Source: Candidatus Cryptobacteroides avistercoris | Lineage (GTDB): Bacteria > Bacteroidota > Bacteroidia > Bacteroidales > UBA932 | DNA length: 42,751 nt | Direction: 5' to 3' | Assembly: GCA_017695095.1 (NCBI GenBank) | Contig: JADILW010000003.1 | Coordinates: forward strand, 1 to 42,751 | Part shown: piece after piece, positions 16,820-24,230 of the stretch | Numbering within the stretch: position 1 is the first letter of the stretch | Layout of the letters: each line of letters opens with the position of its first letter | Program-made: the position numbers and the translations under genes | Notes under the pieces: generated by a model | What the model was told of the DNA's origin: nothing | Database searches by the model: none | Seen by the model: only the letters and a program-made list of their open reading frames with translations

Positions 16820-17653
16820 ATGAGGGATGTGAAGTTTGATCCGTCCCTCTTTCAGAATTACCGGACAGGCACAGTTCTGGACGAACTTCTGTGCAGCTAC
16901 TGCGGATTGCCAAAAGGTGTCAATTATATGGTTATAGGTGATCCCGGAGTCGGCAAGACGACAATAATAATGGATATGCTCTCCGACATAAGGATGCTTT
17001 CCACGACTGCGCGCGTACTTTTCATAAGCGCCGAAATGAATGAGATAGACCTGGCCGTCTATGTGCAGAGATTCCCTAAGTTCCAGGATCTTGAGATACT
17101 TTTCATCAAGGCCGATTTCAGTTCGGAAAGTGGAGGTGCCCATTGTCTGAAGCTGTTGACGGATATCTTCAGCAGCGGGTGGGACGTGGTGGCGATAGAC
17201 TCTTTTTATGAACTACAGGGAATAATCAAGGAAGAGGAGAACATCACCTTGAAAAAGGCTGAGAGCCTGTTGCTGTCTTTGCTCAAGGAGCAGAATGAAG
17301 GCCATAATGATACAAGCGCGAACACGACATTCCTGATAATCCAGCAGGTGACCAAAAGCGGAAACTTCATAGGCTCCAACAGGCTCAAGCACTATATCAC
17401 CGCCATGATGGAACTGCGGCTTGAGAATCCGAAGAATGTGTATTCATCGCGATATGTGGTCTTTACCAAACACAGGAGGGGAACGGTCGGAATCAAGCTT
17501 TACTATGACCTTGGGGTGGAGGGTGACGTGTTCTATGATGAAAAGCGCTTCCTGCAGGACCAGCAGATACGGAGCCTCCAGTCAAAAGCCTCGGACAGCA
17601 TCAGGGACGTGGCCGACAGATTTGACAGACTCTTCAGCAACATTGAATTATAG
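16820..17653 (+). CDS. RecA-fold ATPase (RadA/DnaB-helicase-like)
   Basis: The 277-aa product contains a Walker A GDPGVGKTT (residues 40-48) and a Walker B strand VVAIDS near 126, in the order expected for the RadA/KaiC/DnaB branch of RecA-fold ATPases. The preceding motif LLCSYCGLPKGVNYMVIGD matches the stretch before the P-loop in that group. No zinc finger or Lon-like domain is present, so it is not canonical RadA. I choose the ATG at 16820; the GTG at 16790 is essentially at the expected transcription start. The next gene begins 4 bases after the stop. A role on DNA is inferred from family and neighbours. Confidence 0.75.
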   Translation: MRDVKFDPSLFQNYRTGTVLDELLCSYCGLPKGVNYMVIGDPGVGKTTIIMDMLSDIRMLSTTARVLFISAEMNEIDLAVYVQRFPKFQDLEILFIKADFSSESGGAHCLKLLTDIFSSGWDVVAIDSFYELQGIIKEEENITLKKAESLLLSLLKEQNEGHNDTSANTTFLIIQQVTKSGNFIGSNRLKHYITAMMELRLENPKNVYSSRYVVFTKHRRGTVGIKLYYDLGVEGDVFYDEKRFLQDQQIRSLQSKASDSIRDVADRFDRLFSNIEL

Positions 17654-17657
17654 TAAT

Positions 17658-18716
17658 ATGGATTTCAGTACATTGAAAAATCAGGTGCTGTCCGACAGGA
17701 ATCCCTACAGGACAGTGGGTCGTGAGCAGATTGAGCACATTGGCGGCAGTTTCTACAAGGTGGACGGAGTGGAAATGGAAGTCACGCCAGAGGTGGCGTC
17801 AGATCTTGATGCTTTCATAGGCCTGAGCAGGAAACAGGCAAAAACGGTCGAAACCGCATCCGGTGAAACGGGTATCAGGAATTTCAGGAACTATCTGGCT
17901 TCAGCCAGTTCCATCTCCAGGCCTATGCGGCTCGCAATAGTCGGTGACAGAGATACAAGGCAGATTACGAAGGCTGTTCCACTGAAGGAAGAACTGATAA
18001 CGGCGGAAGCATTTTTCGATTTCGCCGAGATGTTCATGGACAGGAATGGCTATTCGTCTCGCTCGTGCATGATAGGCGTTGATACGGGTGCTGAATTCTC
18101 CATAATCCTCGACAGCTGGCATCCCGAAATCTCGGCGATCCGGAATGACGACGAAGGCTTTCTGACCAATTCCATATACCTGAAATGGAATCCGGGAGGA
18201 ATCGAACTGGGGCATTACTATGAAAGACTGATTTGCTCCAACGGTCAGGTGACGCGGGTGCATTCACGCGATGCCACGATAAATTCGCTTGCGACGGAGC
18301 AGGTGAACAGGATGCTGGCATTGCCGGATTCGAATATCATGAAAAAGGGTTTCCATGAATTCAGCAATGCGGCCCTGCTGGCAATGGACACCAGAGCTTC
18401 CATGCAGGAATTGAAATATGTGTCCGCTTTACTGGAAAAATTCGGACTGGAGGCGGATGAGGCGGAGAAGATTGCGCCATATCGGAAGGAAGTACAGGAG
18501 TATGCAACAAGGGGCTATGATATCGACAGGAACAATGCCGCAACCGCATTGGCCAGCATGACGGTTTGGAATCTGTACAATTCCCTCACGGCTTTCGCCT
18601 CGCACAATGATATGTGGCCTGAAGCTGATGGCCGCCGCATGGAACTTGGAGGGGCGGCGGTGAGATTTCTTTATCGCGAGCGGGATATAAAGAATTATAC
18701 CGATATCTTTGCATAA
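17658..18716 (+). CDS. DUF932-like phage/plasmid-type protein
   Basis: The 352-aa product has a central block resembling DUF932 proteins (GFLTNSIYLKWNPGG then HYYERLICSNGQVTRVHSRD), where a C-S-N-G sequence is characteristic. DUF932 proteins are common on phages, plasmids and integrative elements; their function is unknown. The ATG at 17658 follows the ATPase stop by 4 bases. Its end overlaps the upstream extension of the exonuclease frame, but the exonuclease start I prefer is 25 bases downstream. No signal or membrane segments. The match is weak by eye, so the family name is tentative. Confidence 0.55.
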   Translation: MDFSTLKNQVLSDRNPYRTVGREQIEHIGGSFYKVDGVEMEVTPEVASDLDAFIGLSRKQAKTVETASGETGIRNFRNYLASASSISRPMRLAIVGDRDTRQITKAVPLKEELITAEAFFDFAEMFMDRNGYSSRSCMIGVDTGAEFSIILDSWHPEISAIRNDDEGFLTNSIYLKWNPGGIELGHYYERLICSNGQVTRVHSRDATINSLATEQVNRMLALPDSNIMKKGFHEFSNAALLAMDTRASMQELKYVSALLEKFGLEADEAEKIAPYRKEVQEYATRGYDIDRNNAATALASMTVWNLYNSLTAFASHNDMWPEADGRRMELGGAAVRFLYRERDIKNYTDIFA

Positions 18717-18741
18717 AGAGACGAAGCCTCGCGTACCATAT

Positions 18742-19242
18742 ATGAAAAATTTTGCGGCGATAGATTTCGAGACGGCTAACGGATGCCGCTCCAGCGTGTG
18801 CAGCGTCGGAGTCGTCATTGTAAAGGACAACAAGATAGAGGACAGGTTCTACAGCCTTATCCATCCGGTTCCTGACTATTATTCGTATTGGAACACGCAG
18901 ATCCACGGACTGACGGCGGAATCGACAATGACGGCACCGGCCTTCCCCGAGGTATGGGAAAGGGCCAGCGCTCTCATAGGGGACCTGCCGCTCGTCGCCC
19001 ACAACAGCCCTTTCGACGAGGGCTGTCTGAAAGCTGTTTTCGGGGTATACGGAATGACTTATCCGGACTATAAATTTTACTGCACCTGCAGGGCGTCGAG
19101 GGCGGTTCTGGGCAAGAGGCTTCCAAATCATCAGCTGCAGACCGTCGCACAATATTGCGGCTATGACCTGCGGCAGCATCACCACGCACTGGCCGATGCC
19201 GAAGCCTGCGCAAGGATTGCGATTGAAATCCTGGATTTTTGA
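18742..19242 (+). CDS. DEDDh 3'-5' exonuclease (DnaQ-like)
   Basis: The 166-aa protein has all three Exo motifs: AIDFETAN (Asp8, Glu10), LVAHNSPFDEG (Asp92) and HHHALADAEA (His147, Asp152). The YSYWNTQIHGLT segment matches the conserved H-G-(I/L)-(T/S) of DnaQ exonucleases. It is single-domain, like epsilon-type proofreaders or standalone RNases. It is the third gene of the ATPase-DUF932 unit. Combined with a PHP protein derived from DnaE in the same island, it gives a second 3'-5' exonuclease fold normally found beside DnaE. Start chosen at MKNFAAIDF, which places Exo I at the usual distance. Confidence 0.85.
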   Translation: MKNFAAIDFETANGCRSSVCSVGVVIVKDNKIEDRFYSLIHPVPDYYSYWNTQIHGLTAESTMTAPAFPEVWERASALIGDLPLVAHNSPFDEGCLKAVFGVYGMTYPDYKFYCTCRASRAVLGKRLPNHQLQTVAQYCGYDLRQHHHALADAEACARIAIEILDF

Positions 19243-19360
19243 TTCCGGAGCATTTTCAAAATCTCCTTTTTATCTATGCAGATTTGAAGTACTGCCGCAT
19301 AATTTCATAAAATATTTTTTGGCCATATTTTCAGGAACCGCAGAGCGAATCGTGATATGC

Positions 19361-19396
19361 TCTGTCATGATTTGGCTCATGTCCGGATTTCCTTTG
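19361..19396 (+). promoter_or_regulatory. Island operator/promoter F (two-gene unknown unit)
   Basis: TCTGTCA (19361-19367), spacer TGATT, TGGCTCA (19373-19379), nine bases, then TTCCTTTG (19389-19396). The -7 box has T instead of A at its second position, as at sites C and D. Confidence 0.55.
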
Positions 19397-19421
19397 TGAT
19401 TGAAAGAAATATAAGATTATC

Positions 19422-19883
19422 ATGGGAACGGTCATAAACCTGAAGTGGAAGCACATCGGCCCGTGTCCGGACCAGTGGTTTGCGTACTTCTATAATGAAT
19501 GGGAAGACAGGACATACGAAGTCTATATCAGGGAAGACACTTACTGGTGGTCAGCGGCTCTGTCTTCTGTGGAAGGACAACATACTGCAGAAGAGTTTGA
19601 AAGAATCCCGAGCGAGCAGCAAGTTTATGAGAACATCCCTCTTGCTTTCTACTATGACACCGATGTCGACAACAGGCCTAAAATGGAGGAGGAAGTACTC
19701 CTATTTCTGCTGCATCGCTTCCCGCATCTCTCGTTTGATTCAAAAATCAGGGAGCAATATGACTTTACGGCAGGTCTGGAAGACATGGACGACGGCAGCC
19801 GCGCCGAACTGTTGGAACGGCGTGCCGAACTGATGCGGAGATATTTGGAGAAATACGAGGAATTCAAAAAATCAAATCGATAG
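19422..19883 (+). CDS. Hypothetical protein, acidic and soluble
   Basis: Not recognised. The 153-aa product is acidic and aromatic-rich at the N-terminus (WKHIGPCPDQWFAYFYNEWED), ending in a charged helix (LLERRAELMRRYLEKYEEFKK) that could be a coiled coil. No signal peptide, no catalytic motif visible. It starts 26 bases after promoter F and is followed 18 bases later by another unknown gene; the two are likely one operon just upstream of the WYL regulator. Comparable small genes near defence loci are often immunity or scaffold proteins, but nothing here proves that. Confidence 0.6.
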   Translation: MGTVINLKWKHIGPCPDQWFAYFYNEWEDRTYEVYIREDTYWWSAALSSVEGQHTAEEFERIPSEQQVYENIPLAFYYDTDVDNRPKMEEEVLLFLLHRFPHLSFDSKIREQYDFTAGLEDMDDGSRAELLERRAELMRRYLEKYEEFKKSNR

Positions 19884-19901
19884 CCCTAAATCATCGCGCT
19901 T

Positions 19902-20951
19902 ATGACTCTGAAGGATTTATTGGACAAGGTGGACTTCGACAGCCTTGCGCCATTCATAGAAAAGAGTGAAGGAAGGCACCTTGACAGCATCTATGCGTAC
20001 CGGGAGGCATACGACATTCTCCGGTATATGAAACCGTCAGAAAACTTCAAAGGCGAAGCTCGGGTCGAGTGGAGCGGGGAGGAATACGGAGACGAGCAGT
20101 GGATAGGGGTGTTCCATCTTGACGGCGACTATTGGGAGGATGCGCTCGCAAAGGAAATCGTAATCGGCGAGAATGTCGACCTTCCAATAGAAGAGATTGC
20201 GGCAAAATGCCTCTGGGAAATAACTTTTTATGGATTTACCCCGGAACATGAAGGGTTTGAGGACTTACTCGGGCGCAAGTTAAGAAACAAATACGACCTC
20301 ATGCTCGACAGGCTTGAAGAAAGCGAATGGCGGCATCAGATTCCGAGGAAATACCGTGTCCGACGGAACGGACAAAGGCTCATCAGCGGCGACTGGGGGA
20401 TGAAGGACTGGTTTGGGAAACGCATGAACCGACCCAAGCGGATGAGGGAGCACCGCCAGGAAAAGCGGGAGAAATTTCTTAAGTCCATGAGCCGCCGCGA
20501 AAACAATATTCTGGATTTGACGGCGGAAGGGAGCAGTTTCACGCGTGCTGACCTGGATTTCGTGCTTTCTGTCAAACATGGCGTCAGGTACGATTTCAGG
20601 TCCGTTACGGGGCCGTATAGGCAATCCTCCTCCAATTCGGAAGTGGCGGTGGAGTCCTGCGCTGTTGCAGTGCCCGAAGCACCGACCGCAGACCGTCAGG
20701 CCAGCGACAAGCGGCTGGACTATATCCTGAAGTCCATCACGAAATATCAGCATCTCGACCTCTCACAATATGACAACGCAGTCGTATGCGTTTGCCATTC
20801 TTCCGAACATCCGGTCTCGGACGCCGGTCTCGCCGGATTCTTCGCAAACGTCAGAGGGCATTTCGGATACGGCGACATACGTACTGGAACTATCGTAGCG
20901 AACAGCGAAGAAAGAGAGGTTAGGGCGGTCCTCCTGCTGAACAAAATCTGA
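19902..20951 (+). CDS. Hypothetical protein, possibly DUF6557-like at its N-terminus
   Basis: The 349-aa product begins MTLKDLLDKVDFDSLAPFI, and its first ~130 residues have the layout I associate with DUF6557 (an acidic half with ALAKEIVIGENVDLPIEE then CLWEITFYGFTPE); I hold this loosely. The middle is very basic (RKYRVRRNGQRL; MNRPKRMREHRQEKREKF), a possible nucleic-acid-binding segment. The C-terminal ~90 residues (VCVCHSSEHPVSDAGLAGFFANVRGHFG as two motifs) form a compact domain ending in an alternating beta pattern. It is the second gene of its operon; its stop is 14 bases before the WYL operator. Confidence 0.55.
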   Translation: MTLKDLLDKVDFDSLAPFIEKSEGRHLDSIYAYREAYDILRYMKPSENFKGEARVEWSGEEYGDEQWIGVFHLDGDYWEDALAKEIVIGENVDLPIEEIAAKCLWEITFYGFTPEHEGFEDLLGRKLRNKYDLMLDRLEESEWRHQIPRKYRVRRNGQRLISGDWGMKDWFGKRMNRPKRMREHRQEKREKFLKSMSRRENNILDLTAEGSSFTRADLDFVLSVKHGVRYDFRSVTGPYRQSSSNSEVAVESCAVAVPEAPTADRQASDKRLDYILKSITKYQHLDLSQYDNAVVCVCHSSEHPVSDAGLAGFFANVRGHFGYGDIRTGTIVANSEEREVRAVLLLNKI

Positions 20952-20964
20952 GATTTCTATCAGT

Positions 20965-21000
20965 TATGCCGCTTTTTGGCACAAGATGTTCGTATCTTTG
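20965..21000 (+). promoter_or_regulatory. Island operator/promoter G (WYL regulator, autoregulatory)
   Basis: TATGCCG (20965-20971), spacer CTTTT, TGGCACA (20977-20983), nine bases, then -7 box TATCTTTG (20993-21000). The ATG at 21021 is 20 bases past the box. Presence in the regulator's own promoter suggests autorepression. Confidence 0.65.
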
Positions 21001-21020
21001 CGGAAACAACATCTGGCAGT

Positions 21021-21947
21021 ATGGCAAAAGACAAATTCTCCAGGTATATATGGTTGGTGGACACCATATACCGCGCAAACGGCATCACGTTCGAGGAAAT
21101 CAACGAAAAGTGGCTCCGGAACAGCATGAGCGACGGGCTGGACCTGCCGCTGAAAACTTTCCACAACCACAGGAATGCCATCGAGGAGATATTCGACATC
21201 AACATCGTCTGCGACAGGCGAAACGGGTATCGCTACTACATCGAAAACGCCGACGACATGAAGAAAGGCGGAGTCAGGACCTGGCTTCTGAACACCTTCG
21301 CCGTGAACAATCTCATCAACGAGAGTCACCACCTGAAGCGGCGCATACTCTTCGAGCAGATTCCGTCCGGCCAGAAGCACCTCACCACCATAATAGAGGC
21401 GATGCGGGACTCCCGCACCCTGGAGATGACCTACAAGAGCTTCTGGCGACAGGACAGCTACACCGCCGAAGTGGAGCCCTATTTCGTCAAGGTATTCAGG
21501 CAGAGATGGTACATGGTTGCGAAGAATACGGAGAAAGACGCATTGAGAATATACGCTCTCGACAGGGTGCAGGAAATGAGGGAGACCGACAACGGCTTCG
21601 CCTTTCCCAAGGACTTCGACCCCGAGGAATACTTCTACAACAGCTTCGGAATCATCCACGACGACAACTGTCCTCCGGAAATCGTGGACTTGAAAGTCTA
21701 TGGTACGCAGAGGGAGTACTTCAGGACCCTGCCGCTGCACCACTCCCAGAAAGAGGTAGAAACGGAAAACGAGTACTCCGTGTTCCGCTACTATCTTTCT
21801 CCGACCTACGATTTCGTCCAGGAAATACTGTCACACGGATGCGAAGTGGAGGTGTTGTCGCCGGAGCATCTCAGGAATGAAATCCGCTGGCACGCTGAAG
21901 TCATTGTAAAAAGAACCAGTGGAGGGGAACCGGACAAAGCAAATTGA
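21021..21947 (+). CDS. WYL-domain transcriptional regulator
   Basis: The 308-aa protein has an N-terminal winged helix (roughly residues 6-75, including LPLKTFHNHRNAIEEIF as the recognition region) and a central WYL domain (about 120-190) with the motif RWYMVAKN at 162-169, where Met replaces the usual Leu. A C-terminal WCX-like extension follows (EIVDLKVYGTQREYF to the end). BrxR and CapW, WYL proteins of BREX and CBASS loci, are dimeric repressors that bind inverted repeats and are thought to sense nucleic acid or nucleotide ligands. Here the gene ends the island and carries the shared inverted repeat in its own promoter. I choose the ATG at 21021; the frame opens at 20976 inside the operator. 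Confidence 0.85.
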   Translation: MAKDKFSRYIWLVDTIYRANGITFEEINEKWLRNSMSDGLDLPLKTFHNHRNAIEEIFDINIVCDRRNGYRYYIENADDMKKGGVRTWLLNTFAVNNLINESHHLKRRILFEQIPSGQKHLTTIIEAMRDSRTLEMTYKSFWRQDSYTAEVEPYFVKVFRQRWYMVAKNTEKDALRIYALDRVQEMRETDNGFAFPKDFDPEEYFYNSFGIIHDDNCPPEIVDLKVYGTQREYFRTLPLHHSQKEVETENEYSVFRYYLSPTYDFVQEILSHGCEVEVLSPEHLRNEIRWHAEVIVKRTSGGEPDKAN

Positions 21948-21956
21948 ACAAGTTCA

Positions 21957-21988
21957 TTTGCATTGCACTCGGCTTCTGCGTATATTTG
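21957..21988 (+). promoter_or_regulatory. Promoter of tRNA-Leu
   Basis: TTTG at 21957-21960, a 20-base spacer, and TATATTTG at 21981-21988, 12 bases before the tRNA. This is the ordinary housekeeping layout, without TGGC at the -16 position. Confidence 0.75.
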
Positions 21989-22000
21989 CCAATTGAAATT

Positions 22001-22081
22001 GCGGGTGTGTTGTAATTGGTAGCCAAGCCAGACTTAGGATCTGGTGCCTCGCGCGTATGGGTTCGAGTCCCTTCACCCGCA
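22001..22081 (+). tRNA. tRNA-Leu (anticodon TAG)
   Basis: Acceptor arms GCGGGTG and CACCCGC pair fully, with A as discriminator. The anticodon stem CCAGA/TCTGG encloses CTTAGGA (anticodon TAG), the variable arm is long as in class II tRNAs, and the T arm is GGGTTCGAGTCCC-like. CCA is not encoded. It marks the right border of the accessory island. Confidence 0.93.
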
Positions 22082-22089
22082 CTGAATTT

Positions 22090-22398
22090 ATGTTCTACGT
22101 TCTGCTCACAATGTTCGCCGGGGTCGGCGCGGGGTGGCTGCTGAGAAAGTGGAAGCCCGTGAAATACTCCGGAGCCGCGGTCACCGTCGTGATTTGGCTG
22201 CTGCTGTTCCTGATGGGAGCGGAAATCGGAGCGGACAGGGAACTGGTCCGCAATCTCTCCTCGCTGGGTCTCCAGGCCCTGGTGTTCGCCGCCGCCGGAA
22301 TCTGCGGCAGCGTGGCCGCTTCAGTGATATTGTACAGGCTGCTCTCCCGTAAGGGGCGGAGCGGCTCCGGTGATGCCGGAGGGGAGGGGAGAAGATGA
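22090..22398 (+). CDS. LysO-type lysine exporter, N-terminal subunit
   Basis: The 102-aa integral membrane protein has three predicted membrane helices and corresponds to the N-terminal part of DUF340/LysO (YbjE), which exports L-lysine in E. coli as one polypeptide of about 300 aa. Here it is separated from the C-terminal part. ATG at 22090 (MFYVLLTMF) is chosen over the frame's earlier codons, which fall inside the tRNA. Its stop overlaps the next start as ATGA, so the two halves are coupled and probably form one transporter. Confidence 0.8.
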   Translation: MFYVLLTMFAGVGAGWLLRKWKPVKYSGAAVTVVIWLLLFLMGAEIGADRELVRNLSSLGLQALVFAAAGICGSVAASVILYRLLSRKGRSGSGDAGGEGRR

Positions 22399-23021
22399 AG
22401 GGAACCCTGACCGTGCTCGTGATGTTCGCGCTCGGCTGCCTTGCCGGGGTGTCCGGAATCCTTCCGGAAGGCCTTTCCGACGGCGCTCTCGCCGGGAAGG
22501 TGCTGTTCGTGCTGATGTTTCTGGTCGGGGTGGGCATAGGCGGCAATCCGGATCTCAAGAAGATATTCGGGAACCTTGACCCCCTGCTGCTGCTCCTGCC
22601 GTTCGCCACGATTCTGGGCACGCTGGCCGTCACGGCCCTCGTCTGCCTCGTGTTCCCGCAGTGGCGGCTTGCAGACTGTCTCGCCGTGGGCGGGGGAATG
22701 GGGTATTACTCCCTTTCGTCGATACTCATCTCTGAATACGGAGCGGCGACGCTCGGCGCCCGGCTCGCTGCGGAGCTCGGAACCATCGCCCTGCTGGCCA
22801 ACGTGTTCAGGGAACTCTTCACCCTCGTGGCCGCGCCCATTCTCGCAAGGCGCTTCGGCCCCCTGGCTCCGATAGCCTCCGCCGGCGCGACTGCCATGGA
22901 CGTGACCCTGCCGGCGATTCTCCGTTCGTCCGGCGAACGTTTCCTGCCGGCGGCGGTTGTCAGCGGCGTGCTTTGCGACTTCAGCGTGCCGCTGCTCGTG
23001 ACTTTCTTCTGCTCTCTGTAG
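22395..23021 (+). CDS. LysO-type lysine exporter, C-terminal subunit
   Basis: The 208-aa membrane protein contains the core DUF340 region, with conserved GVGIGGNPDLKKIF, GGGMGYYSLSSILISEYG (a loop plus helix typical of LysO) and AELGTIALLANVFREL. At least six hydrophobic segments are visible. It overlaps the N-terminal subunit by 4 bases (ATGA). Together they should transport lysine or a related basic amino acid outward; the substrate is inferred from the E. coli protein. It ends 4 bases before the convergent nadD. Confidence 0.85.
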   Translation: MKGTLTVLVMFALGCLAGVSGILPEGLSDGALAGKVLFVLMFLVGVGIGGNPDLKKIFGNLDPLLLLLPFATILGTLAVTALVCLVFPQWRLADCLAVGGGMGYYSLSSILISEYGAATLGARLAAELGTIALLANVFRELFTLVAAPILARRFGPLAPIASAGATAMDVTLPAILRSSGERFLPAAVVSGVLCDFSVPLLVTFFCSL

Positions 23022-23025
23022 GGGG

Positions 23026-23586
23026 CTACATCAGGAATCCGCTCATGTCGTCGCCGGCGGCCTCGCGCTCGCGTATCTCCGTGGAGGAGATGTCGACTAT
23101 CGGCGCGTCGATGAGCTCGATGCGGCAGTCTTCAGGCCCCTGCTCGAGAATCTCCCGGCGTATGGCCTCGGCGTCGAATCCCCGGCGCGGGTAGACCGTC
23201 ACCCCGTATTCGCGGAGGATGCGCCCGGCGTCCTTCCAGCGCAGCAGGCCGCCAAGGTTGTCGGCCCCCATCACCAGGCTGAATTCGTTGCCTGGCTCCC
23301 TCTCCCTGAGGGCGTCGAGGGTGCGTATCGTGTACTGGGGCGCGGGCATCGAGAGTTCGATGTCGTCGACCTTCACCCTGAGCTCCGGATGCCTGCCGAC
23401 GGCTTCGGCGGCCGCCCGGTAGCGTTCGGCGGCGTTCGCGGCCTTCTCGGGGCTCTTGAACGGGTTCTGGGGCGACACTATGAGATAGACCATGTCGAAC
23501 TCGGCGTCCGTGGTCAGGTATTCCAGGATGGCGAGGTGTCCGATGTGCAGGGGGTCGAAGGAACCCGGATAGACTGCTATGCGCAT
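23026..23586 (-). CDS. nadD: Nicotinate-nucleotide adenylyltransferase
   Basis: Makes nicotinate adenine dinucleotide from NaMN and ATP in NAD biosynthesis. The nucleotidyltransferase signature GSFDPLHIGH (HxGH) is at the N-terminus, and a C-terminal ISSTEIR matches the conserved ISSTxIR. Length 186 aa is normal. Its start overlaps the end of gmk by 10 bases, so it is translated as the second gene of a gmk-nadD operon, as in other Bacteroidales. Confidence 0.95.
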   Translation of the reverse strand: MRIAVYPGSFDPLHIGHLAILEYLTTDAEFDMVYLIVSPQNPFKSPEKAANAAERYRAAAEAVGRHPELRVKVDDIELSMPAPQYTIRTLDALREREPGNEFSLVMGADNLGGLLRWKDAGRILREYGVTVYPRRGFDAEAIRREILEQGPEDCRIELIDAPIVDISSTEIREREAAGDDMSGFLM

Positions 23587-24146
23587 AAGAATTCGTCTAC
23601 GATGCGTTCAGCTTCCGCGAAGGTGTCTTCGAGCCTGTCGTTCACTATCTCCCGGTCGAAGCGGCCTTTCGCGAAGCTGATTTCCGAGGCGGCCTTGCCT
23701 ACGCGCTCGCGTATGGCGTCCTCGCTGTCGGTGCCGCGTCCCCGCAGCCTCTGCTCCAGCACCTCGATGCTCGGGGGCAGTATGAGTATGGACAGGGCGG
23801 CGTCGCCGAAATATTTCTTGAGATTGACCCCTCCCTTCACGTCCACGTCGAAGATTATCACGTGGCCTTTCGCCCAGATGCGGCTGACTTCCGACTTCAG
23901 GGTGCCGTAGAAGCGGTCGTGATAGACTTCCTCGTGCTCCACGAAGGCGTCCTCGGCGATGAGTTCGCGGAATCTGTCGGCGGAGATGAAATAGTACTCG
24001 ACTCCGTCGCGCTCGCTGCCGCGGGGAGCGCGCGAGGTCGCGGAGATCGAAAACTCGAACTCGGGGTGCAGTTTGAGCAGGTGGCCGACCACCGTGCTCT
24101 TGCCGGCTCCTGAGGGAGCAGAAAATATGATGACTTTACCGGACAT
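23577..24146 (-). CDS. gmk: Guanylate kinase
   Basis: Phosphorylates GMP to GDP with ATP. The P-loop SAPSGAGKST is at residues 9-18, followed by the GMP-binding region SRAPRGSERDGVEYYFIS (short motif SRAPRGSE). Length about 189 aa from the ATG at 24146, chosen over an earlier frame start at 24167 because the -7 box at 24172-24165 overlaps that codon. First gene of an operon with nadD; divergent from fba. Confidence 0.95.
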   Translation of the reverse strand: MSGKVIIFSAPSGAGKSTVVGHLLKLHPEFEFSISATSRAPRGSERDGVEYYFISADRFRELIAEDAFVEHEEVYHDRFYGTLKSEVSRIWAKGHVIIFDVDVKGGVNLKKYFGDAALSILILPPSIEVLEQRLRGRGTDSEDAIRERVGKAASEISFAKGRFDREIVNDRLEDTFAEAERIVDEFLCA

Positions 24147-24164
24147 TATTATTCGGATTTGTTG

Positions 24165-24172
24165 CAAAAATA
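24165..24172 (-). promoter_or_regulatory. -7 box of gmk
   Basis: Minus-strand TATTTTTG, 18 bases before the gmk ATG. It abuts the divergent fba box (two bases apart), so the two promoters probably compete for polymerase. Confidence 0.6.
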
Positions 24173-24174
24173 GT

Positions 24175-24182
24175 TAAATTTG
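24175..24182 (+). promoter_or_regulatory. -7 box of fba
   Basis: TAAATTTG, 48 bases before the ATG at 24231. No clear -33 element at 19 bases. Confidence 0.55.
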
Positions 24183-24230
24183 CACGAATTGAATTTAAGT
24201 GGAAAGTTTATTTATCATTTCACCTTTGAT

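Noticed and set aside
5000-22000. Integrase, transposase or phage structural genes
   Set aside because: None found on either strand, so I do not call the island a prophage or an ICE.
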